The position numbers were made by a program, and so were the translations under genes. From TMP-86 sp964247385 (GTDB taxonomy: Bacteria > Pseudomonadota > Gammaproteobacteria > Steroidobacterales > Steroidobacteraceae): a stretch of DNA of 64,000 bases. The notes under the pieces are model-generated. The model saw only the letters and a list, made by a program, of their open reading frames with translations, had not been told where the DNA came from and searched no databases. Positions 16,991 to 24,995 of this stretch are shown piece after piece. Position 1 is the first letter of the stretch; each line of letters starts with the position of its first letter. The DNA is taken from positions 1-64,000 of the forward strand of contig CAXTUB010000001.1 of assembly GCA_964247385.1 (NCBI GenBank), in the 5' to 3' direction.

Positions 16991-17944
16991 ATGAGCGCTT
17001 TGGCTATAGCCAAACAAAGTGTGATGCGCGAGCAAGCAATGCCGCTCCTTGCGTCCGTCGGTCTGCACCTGTTGATCGCGCTGCTTCTTTTCTTCGCCGC
17101 GGACTTCAGTTTTCATCGTGTCCAGCCAACGAGCGGAGCGCCGATCAATGCCGTTGCGGTGGATGCTCAAGCGTTTCGTGCTTTCGAGTCGCACAAGGCG
17201 GATGCGGCGCGTGAGCGCGCCGCCGCACGTCAAGCGCAACTCGATGCGGCGAATGAGGCGCAACAGCGAGCCGAAGCCGCCGTGCAAGCAAGGGCGGCTG
17301 CAGAGGCGAAGGCGCAAGCCGAGAAAAAGGCGCAAGCACAGGCCGAGGCGCAAGCTCGAGTCGAGGCTCAAGCGGCGCGCGAGCAAGCGGCGAGGGATCA
17401 GGCGCGAGAGCAAGCATCTCGAGAACAGGCGGTGCGTGAGCAGGCTCGCGCCAAAGCCGCCGTGGCCCAAGCTGAGCATGCGCGCGCGCTCCGCGCGCAG
17501 GCAGATGCCAAGGCGCAAGCCGAAGCGCGGGCGCGTGTGCAAGAGCAAGCCATGGAGTCCGCTCGCGCGGCGACTGCCGCGCGTGAGAACGCGGCGCGCT
17601 CCGAACGGGAATCCGAGCTACGGCGCCAGCTTTCCGATGAGGAAAGCGTGAGCGCTGCGGCTTCGAGCACCATGATGCAAAGCTACATTGCCAGCATTGC
17701 CGGCAAGATCACGCGCGCATGGCTCCGGCCCGCGACGGCGCGTAGCGGAATCGTGTGCACCATCCAAGTCGCGCAATCTCCGGCCGGAGAAGTCACGGAA
17801 GTGCACGTCACTCATTGCAATGGCGATGAGCAAGTGCGCCAGTCGGTGGAAAACGCGGTCTATCGCGCTTCGCCTCTGCCTAAACCGCCCGATCCGGCGC
17901 TGTTTCAGCCTCAATTGACCTTGGTGTTCAAACCCAATGATTAA
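16991..17944 (+). CDS. tolA: Cell envelope integrity protein TolA
   Basis: A 317-residue protein. The N-terminal membrane helix (residues ~18-37) keeps the Ser22/His26 pair (SVGLHLL) that couples TolA/TonB proteins to the proton channel. Residues ~60-215 are a long Ala/Glu/Gln/Arg-rich helix spanning the periplasm (repeats such as AEAKAQAEKKAQAQAEAQAR). The C-terminal globular domain (~220-317, SYIASIAGKITRAWLRPATA, VCTIQVAQSPAGEVTEVHV) contacts TolB and Pal. It overlaps tolB by 8 bases. Confidence 0.95.
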   Translation: MSALAIAKQSVMREQAMPLLASVGLHLLIALLLFFAADFSFHRVQPTSGAPINAVAVDAQAFRAFESHKADAARERAAARQAQLDAANEAQQRAEAAVQARAAAEAKAQAEKKAQAQAEAQARVEAQAAREQAARDQAREQASREQAVREQARAKAAVAQAEHARALRAQADAKAQAEARARVQEQAMESARAATAARENAARSERESELRRQLSDEESVSAAASSTMMQSYIASIAGKITRAWLRPATARSGIVCTIQVAQSPAGEVTEVHVTHCNGDEQVRQSVENAVYRASPLPKPPDPALFQPQLTLVFKPND

Positions 17945-19247
17945 CTCTTTTTTCAAGCATGCCGCCGCCGTTGCGGCACTGCTCGCCGCGAGCTTCGCGC
18001 GTGCAGATCTGGTGGTCGAGATTACGCAAGGGCAGGGCGATGCCATCCCGATCGCCATCGTGCCCTTCGCGGCCAGCGCCGGGGCGGACGCGGCGAGTGC
18101 CTTGCCGGATATTGCGCAAATTGTGTCGAATGATCTGGGACGCAGCGGCCGCTTCGATCCCTTGAGCCGCAGCGACATCGTCGATAAGCCGAGCCGCGGC
18201 GCAGACATCGTGTTCAACGACTGGCGTGCGTTGCGCTCGGATTACATCGTCGTGGGTCAGGTGAATCCCATCGACACGCAGCGCTTCAACGTACAATTCG
18301 AATTGTTCAACGTGCTCACGCATCAGAGATTGCTCGGCTTCCAGGTGCCTTCGAGTCGCGGTGGAATGCGCATGGCCGCGCACCAAGTCGCCGATTTGAT
18401 CTACGAAAAGATTATCGGCGTCAAAGGATCGTTCGCGACGCGAATTGCCTATGTGAGCGTGACCGGGCAAGCTCCGCTCAGGCAGCATAAGCTCATCGTC
18501 GCGGACGCTGACGGAGAGAATCCGCGTATCGTCATGCAGTCCGGCGAGCCGCTCATGTCGCCCGCATGGTCGCCCGACGGAGCAAGCCTCGCATACGTCT
18601 CGTTCGAGCATCACATGGCGGCCGTGTACATCCAGCAGTTGCGCAGCGGCGAACGGCGGCGCGTCTCAGCGCGCGCGGGCGTGAATCAAGCCCCGGCGTG
18701 GTCGCCCGACGGCCGCAAGATCGCGCTCACGCTCTCCTCGCGCGACGGAAATCTGGACGTGTACGTGCTGGATCTCGCGACGCAAGGATTGACCCGCATC
18801 ACTCAAGACCCGGCGATCGATACCGAGCCGCAGTGGAGCAAGGATGGCCAATCTCTGTACTTCACATCGGATCGCGCAGGCGGGCCGCAAATCTATGTGC
18901 AGGCCGCTCAAGCCGGCGAGGCCGCGCGGAGGCTGACTTTCGAAGGCTCTTACAACGCGCGGCCACGCGTGTCTCCAGACGAATCGCAGATTGCATTCGT
19001 GACGCTCGACTCCGGGGGCTATCGAATTGCCGTCCAGGATTTGACGGGCCGCAAGGGCATGCGAGTGCTTTCGCGGGGGCGCTTGGACGAGTCTCCGAGC
19101 TTTGCACCGAGCGGCGCGGTCATCATCTATGCCAGCCATGACCATGGCCGCGCCGTGCTCGCGACCGTCAGTACCGACGGAAGAGTGCAGCAGCGCTTGG
19201 TGTCGAGCGAAGGTGAAGTGCGCGAGCCCGCGTGGTCCTTGAATTAG
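17937..19247 (+). CDS. tolB: Tol-Pal system periplasmic beta-propeller TolB
   Basis: A 436-residue protein with a signal peptide (residues 1-23, cut after ARA), an N-terminal D1 domain (LVVEITQGQGDAIPIAIVPF) and a six-bladed propeller. The blades show the repeated W-S-P-D-G motif: PAWSPDGASLAYVS, PAWSPDGRKIALTL, PQWSKDGQSLYFTSD, PRVSPDESQIAFV, PSFAPSGAVIIYAS, with a closing EPAWSLN. It shuttles between Pal and TolA. Confidence 0.96.
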   Translation: MINSFFKHAAAVAALLAASFARADLVVEITQGQGDAIPIAIVPFAASAGADAASALPDIAQIVSNDLGRSGRFDPLSRSDIVDKPSRGADIVFNDWRALRSDYIVVGQVNPIDTQRFNVQFELFNVLTHQRLLGFQVPSSRGGMRMAAHQVADLIYEKIIGVKGSFATRIAYVSVTGQAPLRQHKLIVADADGENPRIVMQSGEPLMSPAWSPDGASLAYVSFEHHMAAVYIQQLRSGERRRVSARAGVNQAPAWSPDGRKIALTLSSRDGNLDVYVLDLATQGLTRITQDPAIDTEPQWSKDGQSLYFTSDRAGGPQIYVQAAQAGEAARRLTFEGSYNARPRVSPDESQIAFVTLDSGGYRIAVQDLTGRKGMRVLSRGRLDESPSFAPSGAVIIYASHDHGRAVLATVSTDGRVQQRLVSSEGEVREPAWSLN

Positions 19248-19299
19248 CGCGCTCCGCCGCGCCTGCCAAGTTACACTGCGAAATGATCGGAGGAACGAG

Positions 19300-19842
19300 A
19301 TGAAACGCAACACGAGTTTGATGTGGGCGCTGGTGGTATGCATGGCGTTCGCGGGCTGTCGCAGCAAGCATCCCAAGGGCGATGCGGATTCGGCCGCGGC
19401 GGAAGTTGCGCCGGCCGAATCGAGCACGAACGGGGATGTGAATGCGCAAGATACTTCTCCTACGCCGTTTGGCGCGGAAGGCGCCGCCGACCCCGCCGCG
19501 GTCGCTGCATTGTCGGGAAAAATAGTATATTTCCGCTACGACAGCAGCGAGATCGACCCGCAATACAACGGCATCATCGCCGAGGCAGCGCGCAATCTTG
19601 CTGCGCACACGACATGGAAGGTACGCCTCGAAGGCAATACGGATTCGCGTGGCACGCCCGAATACAACATCGGCCTCGGCGAGCGGAGAGCGCAGGCGGT
19701 GCGCCGCGCCTTGATGCTGCAGGGCGCGGCGGATGCGCAGGTCACGACGGTGAGCTACGGTGAGGAACGGCCCGCCGTGGAAGGCGAAGATGAAACGGCG
19801 TTCGCGAAAAACCGCCGTGTCGAGATGGCTGCCATTCCATGA
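19300..19842 (+). CDS. pal: Peptidoglycan-associated lipoprotein Pal
   Basis: A 180-residue outer-membrane lipoprotein. The lipobox is AFAGC (Cys20), followed by an acidic Ala-rich linker and an OmpA-like peptidoglycan-binding domain from residue ~70 (IVYFRYDSSEIDPQYNGII, VRLEGNTDSRGTPEYNIGLG, ERRAQAVRRALMLQG, KNRRVEMAAIP). A good Shine-Dalgarno sequence (CGGAGGAACGAG) precedes the ATG. The ATG of cpoB overlaps its stop. Confidence 0.96.
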   Translation: MKRNTSLMWALVVCMAFAGCRSKHPKGDADSAAAEVAPAESSTNGDVNAQDTSPTPFGAEGAADPAAVAALSGKIVYFRYDSSEIDPQYNGIIAEAARNLAAHTTWKVRLEGNTDSRGTPEYNIGLGERRAQAVRRALMLQGAADAQVTTVSYGEERPAVEGEDETAFAKNRRVEMAAIP

Positions 19843-20678
19843 GAGCTGCGCGGTGCATGGGCATTGCCGCAGCTTTCGGTATCGTTCTCAGCGCCTGTTC
19901 GAGCCTGCCGCCGGACGAAGATCCGGAGCAGATTCGCACCCATGAGATGGACGCGCGTCTGGCCCGCGTTGAGAAAATCGTCTCCAATCAAAGCTTGTTG
20001 AATCTTGCGAACGACATCGAAAGCCTGCGGAACGAAGTGAAATCGCTTCGCAACGACATGGACCAGCTGAACCGAAACCTGGTGCAGCAGCAAGACCGGA
20101 ATGCCGAGCTCGATGCGCGTCTGAAATTGCTGGAAGGCAGAGGGAGCGGGACTAACCCTTCGGGAACGGCAACAGGAACAGGAATGGGAGCGGCGGGCGC
20201 GGCCGCACCGGGAGGCGCGGGTGGAGCGCCTGCATCAGCAGCACAGCCAGTGACGCCCATTGTGTCCAATGACGCGATCGTTGCGGGTGACGGCACCGAG
20301 CAAGGTGACTATCAAGCCGCGTTCTCGTTGCTCAAGAACTCGCAGTATGATCGCGCCATCGCGGCGTTCCAAAAATTCAACGCGGCCTATCCGAGCAGTC
20401 CGCTGGTGCAAAATGCCCAGTATTGGCTGGGCGAAGCGTACTACGTGACTCGGGCATATCCTGAGGCGTTGCAGGCGTTTCGTCTGGTGGGTGAGAAGTA
20501 TCCACATTCGCCGAAAGTTGCGGATGCCGCATTGAAAACTGGTTTCTGTTATTACGAGCTCAAGCAGTGGTCGAATGCACGCGAGACGCTGACCCAGGTG
20601 ACGCAGCAGTATCCGGAATCGAGCGCCGCTCGACTGGCACGTCAGCGCTTGGACAAAATGAGCAGCGAGCGGCACTGA
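19839..20678 (+). CDS. cpoB: Cell division coordinator CpoB (YbgF)
   Basis: A 279-residue periplasmic protein. An N-terminal coiled coil lies at ~45-100 (LANDIESLRNEVKSLRNDMD, LNRNLVQQQDRNAELDARLK), then a Gly/Ala/Thr-rich linker, then three C-terminal TPRs (~150-275, DYQAAFSLLKNSQYDRAIAA, AYPSSPLVQNAQYWLGEAYY, YPHSPKVADAALKTGFCYYE). It couples peptidoglycan synthesis with Tol-driven constriction. Oddly, the leader ends in a lipobox-like VLSAC (Cys20), so this CpoB may be lipidated rather than soluble. Confidence 0.93.
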   Translation: MRAARCMGIAAAFGIVLSACSSLPPDEDPEQIRTHEMDARLARVEKIVSNQSLLNLANDIESLRNEVKSLRNDMDQLNRNLVQQQDRNAELDARLKLLEGRGSGTNPSGTATGTGMGAAGAAAPGGAGGAPASAAQPVTPIVSNDAIVAGDGTEQGDYQAAFSLLKNSQYDRAIAAFQKFNAAYPSSPLVQNAQYWLGEAYYVTRAYPEALQAFRLVGEKYPHSPKVADAALKTGFCYYELKQWSNARETLTQVTQQYPESSAARLARQRLDKMSSERH

Positions 20679-21352
20679 GCCAGCCTCGTCGCCTGCGCGA
20701 GCCCCGCGATGCATCGCGGCTCAAAATCAATGAGATCTTTTATTCGCTGCAGGGAGAGGCTGACGCAGTCGGCTTTCCCACGGTGTTCATTCGTCTTACC
20801 GGCTGCCCCCTGCGCTGCCGATACTGCGACACCGTGTATGCGTTCCAACGTGGAGAATGGATGTCCCACGACGCAGTCATCGATCGAGCCTTGGAGTACG
20901 GCACGCCACACGTGTGTGTGACGGGTGGCGAGCCGCTCGCGCAGGTCGGCTGTCTTGCCCTTTTGACGAAGCTCTGCGATGCCGGCTTGCAGGTTTCTCT
21001 GGAAACCAGCGGCGCGCTGGATATTTCTGCCGTCGATGAACGCGTACATCGCGTCATCGACATCAAGACTCCCGACTCGGGCGAGGAGTCACGCAACCGG
21101 CTTGCGAATCTCGAATCTCTGCGAGCGACCGATCAGTTGAAGTTCGTCGTCTGCTCGCGCTCCGATTATGAATGGAGCCGCGATTTCGTAAGAGCTCACG
21201 GGTTGGCAAGGCGTTGCGCGTTGCTGTTCTCTCCTAGTTATCATCAGCTACCCGCCCGAGATCTCGCCGATTGGATTCTTGCCGATCGACTCGCAGTGCG
21301 CTTTCAGTGGCAGCTTCACAAGCAACTGTGGGGAGATGTGCCCGGCCGATGA
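20675..21352 (+). CDS. queE: 7-carboxy-7-deazaguanine synthase
   Basis: A radical-SAM enzyme of queuosine/preQ0 synthesis that converts 6-carboxytetrahydropterin to 7-carboxy-7-deazaguanine. The cluster motif is C-x3-C-x2-C in TGCPLRCRYCDT, preceded by INEIFYSLQGEADAVGFPTV and followed by VCVTGGEPLAQ. The start is uncertain: no ATG, GTG or TTG lies between the conserved region and a GTG at 20567, which would overlap cpoB by 112 bases. CTG at 20675 overlaps the cpoB stop (CTGA) and gives a normal 225-residue protein, so I prefer it. The 3' end overlaps queC by 4 bases. Confidence 0.85.
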   Translation: MSQPRRLREPRDASRLKINEIFYSLQGEADAVGFPTVFIRLTGCPLRCRYCDTVYAFQRGEWMSHDAVIDRALEYGTPHVCVTGGEPLAQVGCLALLTKLCDAGLQVSLETSGALDISAVDERVHRVIDIKTPDSGEESRNRLANLESLRATDQLKFVVCSRSDYEWSRDFVRAHGLARRCALLFSPSYHQLPARDLADWILADRLAVRFQWQLHKQLWGDVPGR

Positions 21353-22053
21353 GCTCCGGCGCTCAGCTTTTGAAGCCGCCGGCGGTAGTCTTGCTGTCCG
21401 GGGGCTTGGACTCTGCAACCACGCTGGCCATCGCCTCGTCACGCGGCTTTGCATGCCATGCGTTGAGCGTGGATTACGGGCAGCGGCATCGTGCGGAGTT
21501 GCAAGCCGCTGGCAGAGTCGCCGCGTCCCTGGGCGCGCGTGAGCATCGCATCATGAAGGTTGATCTGGCCGGCATTGGAGGCTCGGCGTTGACGGACGCC
21601 GCGATCGCCGTCCCGGAAACTCAGACCGCGGGCATTCCACTGACTTACGTTCCGGCGCGCAACACACTGATGCTGGCACTCGCGCTCGGCTGGGCGGAAG
21701 TTCTGCAGAGCACTGACGTGTTCATCGGCGTCAATGCGGTCGACTATTCGGGATATCCGGACTGCCGCCGCGAATTCATCGAAGCGTTTGAGAAACTGGC
21801 GCAACTCGCGACGAAGTCTGGCGTGGAAGGCTCAAGAATGCGAATCCACGCGCCGCTCATCGAGTGGTCGAAATGTCGAATCATTCATGAGGGGATGAAT
21901 CTTGGCGTAGATTTCGCTTGGACCATCTCTTGTTATCAAGCCGACGATCAGGGTTTCGCGTGCGGGCGGTGTGATGCGTGCCGGCTACGTCGGCAGGGAT
22001 TCGCGGACGCTCGATTGGTTGACCCAACACCCTACAAACCCGCGGAAGCTTGA
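21349..22053 (+). CDS. queC: 7-cyano-7-deazaguanine synthase
   Basis: A 234-residue ATP-dependent enzyme that converts 7-carboxy-7-deazaguanine to preQ0. It shows the PP-loop SGGLDSATTLAIA, the middle motif YVPARNTLMLALALGWAEVL, GVNAVDYSGYPDCRREFIEA, and the C-terminal zinc-binding cysteines (SCYQADDQGFACGRCDACRL). The ATG at 21349 overlaps the queE stop. An in-frame start at 21271 would run deep into queE. Confidence 0.95.
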   Translation: MSSGAQLLKPPAVVLLSGGLDSATTLAIASSRGFACHALSVDYGQRHRAELQAAGRVAASLGAREHRIMKVDLAGIGGSALTDAAIAVPETQTAGIPLTYVPARNTLMLALALGWAEVLQSTDVFIGVNAVDYSGYPDCRREFIEAFEKLAQLATKSGVEGSRMRIHAPLIEWSKCRIIHEGMNLGVDFAWTISCYQADDQGFACGRCDACRLRRQGFADARLVDPTPYKPAEA

Positions 22054-22157
22054 ACACGCCCTTACGCGAATAAGCCCCTACCCGCAGATGCATGTACCCG
22101 CGGATGCATGAATGCGCCCGTAGCAACTTAGGCGCGCGAGCCGCGCCGGATGACCGG
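22054..22157. other. Non-coding part of the queC to BLUF gap
   Basis: The queC-BLUF gap is about 400 bases. Apart from the small ORF at 22158-22295, this part holds only a short imperfect repetition (CCCGCAGATGCATG and CCCGCGGATGCATG near 22081-22110). No promoter or terminator is convincing. Confidence 0.5.
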
Positions 22158-22295
22158 TTATGGCCGATCGATTCCGGGCGCGCGGTACTCACTCCGCGTC
22201 ATTGCAGAAGTGCCCTTGCCGCCGAATGCGCTGGAGATGATGACCCCTACAAATCCAGCTCCCAAAATCCAAATTGCAATCCAAGCTCCGCTCAT
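22158..22295 (-). CDS. Candidate 45-residue single-pass membrane protein
   Basis: A short ORF encoding one hydrophobic helix at the N-terminus (MSGAWIAIWILGAGFVGVII) followed by a small basic tail (GGKGTSAMTRSEYRAPGIDR). GGGGGA ends six bases before the ATG at 22295 and is a good ribosome-binding site. A second in-frame ATG two codons upstream (22301) is too close to it. It lies alone in the 400-base gap between queC and the BLUF gene, on the BLUF strand and downstream of it. No known family is recognised. Support comes only from the RBS and the membrane-helix character. Confidence 0.45.
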   Translation of the reverse strand: MSGAWIAIWILGAGFVGVIISSAFGGKGTSAMTRSEYRAPGIDRP

Positions 22296-22456
22296 GTGCA
22301 TTCCCCCGCAATGATTCTCCGGTCGCGCCAATGTGCGCGTGACGCCACGGACGTTTCAATACGCCAGTGCCGCACGACTCGCTTCTCGTTAGCCGCCAAC
22401 CGACATGGGCATGTTCTGACGCCGTATTCGTGCGCGGTGCCTGATGATCCAGCGAG

Positions 22457-22924
22457 CTATCGGCCGAGCGCGCGATGCATGCCGCTGTGGCCGAGATTCC
22501 AGCGTTTTTTATTGAGCGCCGACAACAGCAGCTTGGCGCGACCCGCGTCGATTCGACTGACGCACGAGGCATTGTTGAAAAAATCGTTTTCGCCGATGAG
22601 CTGACCTGCGGTCAATGGCTCAACTGTCGAGTAACCCATGGTCCACGCATCAAACGCCCGTTCGAGAATGGGCTCGCTGATGATGCGGGTGACGTGCCGA
22701 TGACGGGCGTCTTGAGCAATCTTGGCGTAGACTGACTCGACCTTCGCGGCAGGGCCTTCGAGTATCTGAAAAAACGCGCCGTTGATGTAGATGAGCATTC
22801 CGGTGAGATCGTGCCGCGCGTTGTTGGCGCGGGCGTGGCGAAGCAGCTCGGGAATTTGCTCTTCTTCGAAAGCTTCACTTGCCCGGCTGGCGTAGATGAC
22901 ATGCGTGAGAAGCGACATGGGCAT
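22457..22924 (-). CDS. BLUF-domain blue-light photoreceptor
   Basis: A 155-residue stand-alone BLUF protein that should bind FAD and sense blue light. Conserved photocycle residues are visible: Tyr in HVIYASRASEAF, Asn in HARANNARHDLTGMLIYI, Gln in NGAFFQILEG, and the Trp/Met pair in AWTMGYS. After the ~95-residue BLUF core comes a ~50-residue helical C-terminal tail (AGRAKLLLSALNKKRWNLG) with no output enzyme, so it must signal through a partner. ATG 22924 (MPMSLLTH) or 22918 (MSLLTH) fits the family; starts further upstream do not. Confidence 0.85.
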   Translation of the reverse strand: MPMSLLTHVIYASRASEAFEEEQIPELLRHARANNARHDLTGMLIYINGAFFQILEGPAAKVESVYAKIAQDARHRHVTRIISEPILERAFDAWTMGYSTVEPLTAGQLIGENDFFNNASCVSRIDAGRAKLLLSALNKKRWNLGHSGMHRALGR

Positions 22925-23087
22925 TTCCCGAACCACAAACCTCGAGCCTAATGCATTGCGAAAACCACATGACATTGCACGCAAAAAACTGCGATGCAGT
23001 TCTAGCCGAGGGCTCGGCGGCGCTAACTTGGGATAATGGCTTTCGAAAACCGGCGGCTGCGGGGCAGGGGGCAGCTATCCTTCGATG

Positions 23088-24017
23088 CTAGTCTAAGCTG
23101 CTCACCCCGCGCAGCTGTTGCAGACTTTGAGCGCGGGTTTGGCTGATGAAATCATCGAGATAGGCGGCCGTCGCCCCAGCGGCCGTCGTGACCGCGTACA
23201 AGCTGCAATACAAGCCTTGCTTGCCGATGGGTCGAGAAACGACGTAGCCCCGCTCGATGTAGTTCCCCACCGTCCAGGCGGGCAGCGCAGCGATGCCGCG
23301 GCCGCTGGCGACCAACTGCAAGATGGCGACCGTGAGCTCGGCCGTGCGCCGCTTTGGGTTGACCCCCGCGGGTGTCAGGCAATGACGCATCACGTCGAGA
23401 AGCTCGTCGGCCACGGGGTAGGTAATGAGCGTTTGATCCGCGAAGTCTTGAGCGTCGAGCCATGTCTTTGCGCTCAAGGGGTGGCGCGCGCTCATGAGCG
23501 CGACGCTTTCATAACGAAACAGCGGATGAAATGCGAGGCCCTCCCGCGGGCCTGCGTCGTCGTGAACCACGGCCAGCTCAGCTTCCCGCCGCTCGACCAG
23601 CGCCACCGGATCGCTGACAAAGCCGGAGATCAGATCGAGCTCAACTTCCGGCCAGAGAGCGCGGTAGGTGTCCATGGCAGGCATGAGCCAGTCGAAGCAG
23701 TTATGACACTGCACGGCAATCCGCAGAAGCCCTGCGCGGCCTTGAGCAAATCGGATGATGTCGCGGTTGGCGGAGGCTACGCGCGGCAGAATCTCGCGGG
23801 CGAGCTCCAGGAGCCTCAGCCCGGCGGGCGCAAGGCGTATGGGCTTTGCGGTCTTTTCGACGATGTCCGTGCCGAAAAATCCCTCGAGCGCGCGCAATTG
23901 ATGTGAAAGGGCGGACTGAGTGAGATGCAACCTTCGTGCGGCGTTCGAAAGGCTTCCGGTCTCGGCCAATGCCTGCACCGTCGCCAGGTGACGAAGCTCG
24001 AGGATCGAAGCAGCCAT
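23088..24017 (-). CDS. metR: LysR-type regulator, MetR-like
   Basis: A 309-residue LysR-family regulator. The N-terminal winged helix-turn-helix spans ~6-65 (LRHLATVQALAETGSLSNAA, LHLTQSALSHQLRALEGFFG). The start of the effector domain, IAVQCHNCFDWLMPAMDTYR, is the MetR signature. It is transcribed divergently from metF, with 71 bases between the start codons, which fits MetR control of metF. I saw no clean TGAA-N5-TTCA MetR box in that gap. Confidence 0.88.
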   Translation of the reverse strand: MAASILELRHLATVQALAETGSLSNAARRLHLTQSALSHQLRALEGFFGTDIVEKTAKPIRLAPAGLRLLELAREILPRVASANRDIIRFAQGRAGLLRIAVQCHNCFDWLMPAMDTYRALWPEVELDLISGFVSDPVALVERREAELAVVHDDAGPREGLAFHPLFRYESVALMSARHPLSAKTWLDAQDFADQTLITYPVADELLDVMRHCLTPAGVNPKRRTAELTVAILQLVASGRGIAALPAWTVGNYIERGYVVSRPIGKQGLYCSLYAVTTAAGATAAYLDDFISQTRAQSLQQLRGVSSLD

Positions 24018-24088
24018 GAAAAAAACTAAAGTCTCGTTGAAAAAGATGACGTTGAATCATAGCGCGTCGAGCGGCACCCTTGGCGCGC

Positions 24089-24982
24089 ATGACAGCCGAG
24101 GTCTCGTTCGAATTCTTCCCGCCCGCCGAGCCCCGAGCGGAGGTGCAGCTGCAAGCCGCCCTGCAGAGTTTGGCGTCATTGAAGCCGAGTTTCGTTTCTG
24201 TCACGTGCGGCGCCAATGGCAGCACTCGTTCGCGCACGGCCCGTTGCGTCGATCGCATTCTTCAGGACACGCCGCTCGAGGTGGCGCCGCATTTGACATG
24301 CGCCGGCGCCACACGCGGCGAGATCGACGCTCAAGCGAGGGAATATGCGCGTGCCGGGGTGCGGCACCTCGTCGTGTTGCGGGGCGATGCGCCAGCCGGT
24401 GCGCATGCCGCCGATGTTGGGGCCAACGATGGCTACCGACATGCTTCGGACCTCGTGACGAGCCTGGCTGCCTTTCCACAATTCTCGCTAACCGTCGCTG
24501 CCTATCCGGAAGGCCACCCGGAATCGTCCGGCGTCGAAGCCGACCTCGCCAACTTACGGCGAAAAGTCGATGCAGGCGCGAGCCGCGCGATCACTCAATT
24601 CTTCTTCGATTGTGATGCTTTCCTTCATTACCGCGACCGTTGCGCAGCACTGCAGATGGAAGTGGAGTTGATTCCGGGTATTTTGCCCATCAACCGTTTT
24701 TCTCAATTGACACGCTTCGCGGCGCGCTGCGGTGCGCACATTCCCTCGTGGCTGCATGCGCGCTTCAATGGCTTGGAAGATGATTTAGACGCGCATCGGC
24801 AAGCTGCGGTGAATGTTGGCATCGAGCAGATTCAGTACTTGATGCGGCACGGCGTGAGCACCTTTCATTTCTATACTCTGAACCGTGCAGAGTTGACTCA
24901 CGCAATCTGCCACGCACTGGAGCTTCGGCCCGAGCCGGGGATGCGTGCGACGCGAGATGCTTGCGCCGCCGGCTCCATATAA
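24089..24982 (+). CDS. metF: 5,10-methylenetetrahydrofolate reductase
   Basis: A 297-residue FAD TIM-barrel enzyme that makes 5-methyl-THF for methionine synthesis. Motifs: VSFEFFPPAEPRAE, with the catalytic Glu at the start; PSFVSVTCGANGSTRSRT; HLTCAGATRGEIDAQAREYA; VVLRGDAP; QFFFDCDAFLHYRDRC; PGILPINRFSQLTRFAARCG; HFYTLNRAELTHAIC. I chose ATG 24089; TTG 24080 in frame is the alternative. It is divergent from metR. Confidence 0.94.
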   Translation: MTAEVSFEFFPPAEPRAEVQLQAALQSLASLKPSFVSVTCGANGSTRSRTARCVDRILQDTPLEVAPHLTCAGATRGEIDAQAREYARAGVRHLVVLRGDAPAGAHAADVGANDGYRHASDLVTSLAAFPQFSLTVAAYPEGHPESSGVEADLANLRRKVDAGASRAITQFFFDCDAFLHYRDRCAALQMEVELIPGILPINRFSQLTRFAARCGAHIPSWLHARFNGLEDDLDAHRQAAVNVGIEQIQYLMRHGVSTFHFYTLNRAELTHAICHALELRPEPGMRATRDACAAGSI

Positions 24983-24995
24983 CGATTTTCATGAG

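Noticed and set aside
22092..22604. 170-codon plus-strand frame downstream of queC
   Set aside because: It overlaps the BLUF C-terminus antisense and has low-complexity composition with no ribosome site.
24018..24088. MetR operator between metR and metF
   Set aside because: No convincing TGAA-N5-TTCA was found. Regulation by MetR is inferred only from divergent gene order.
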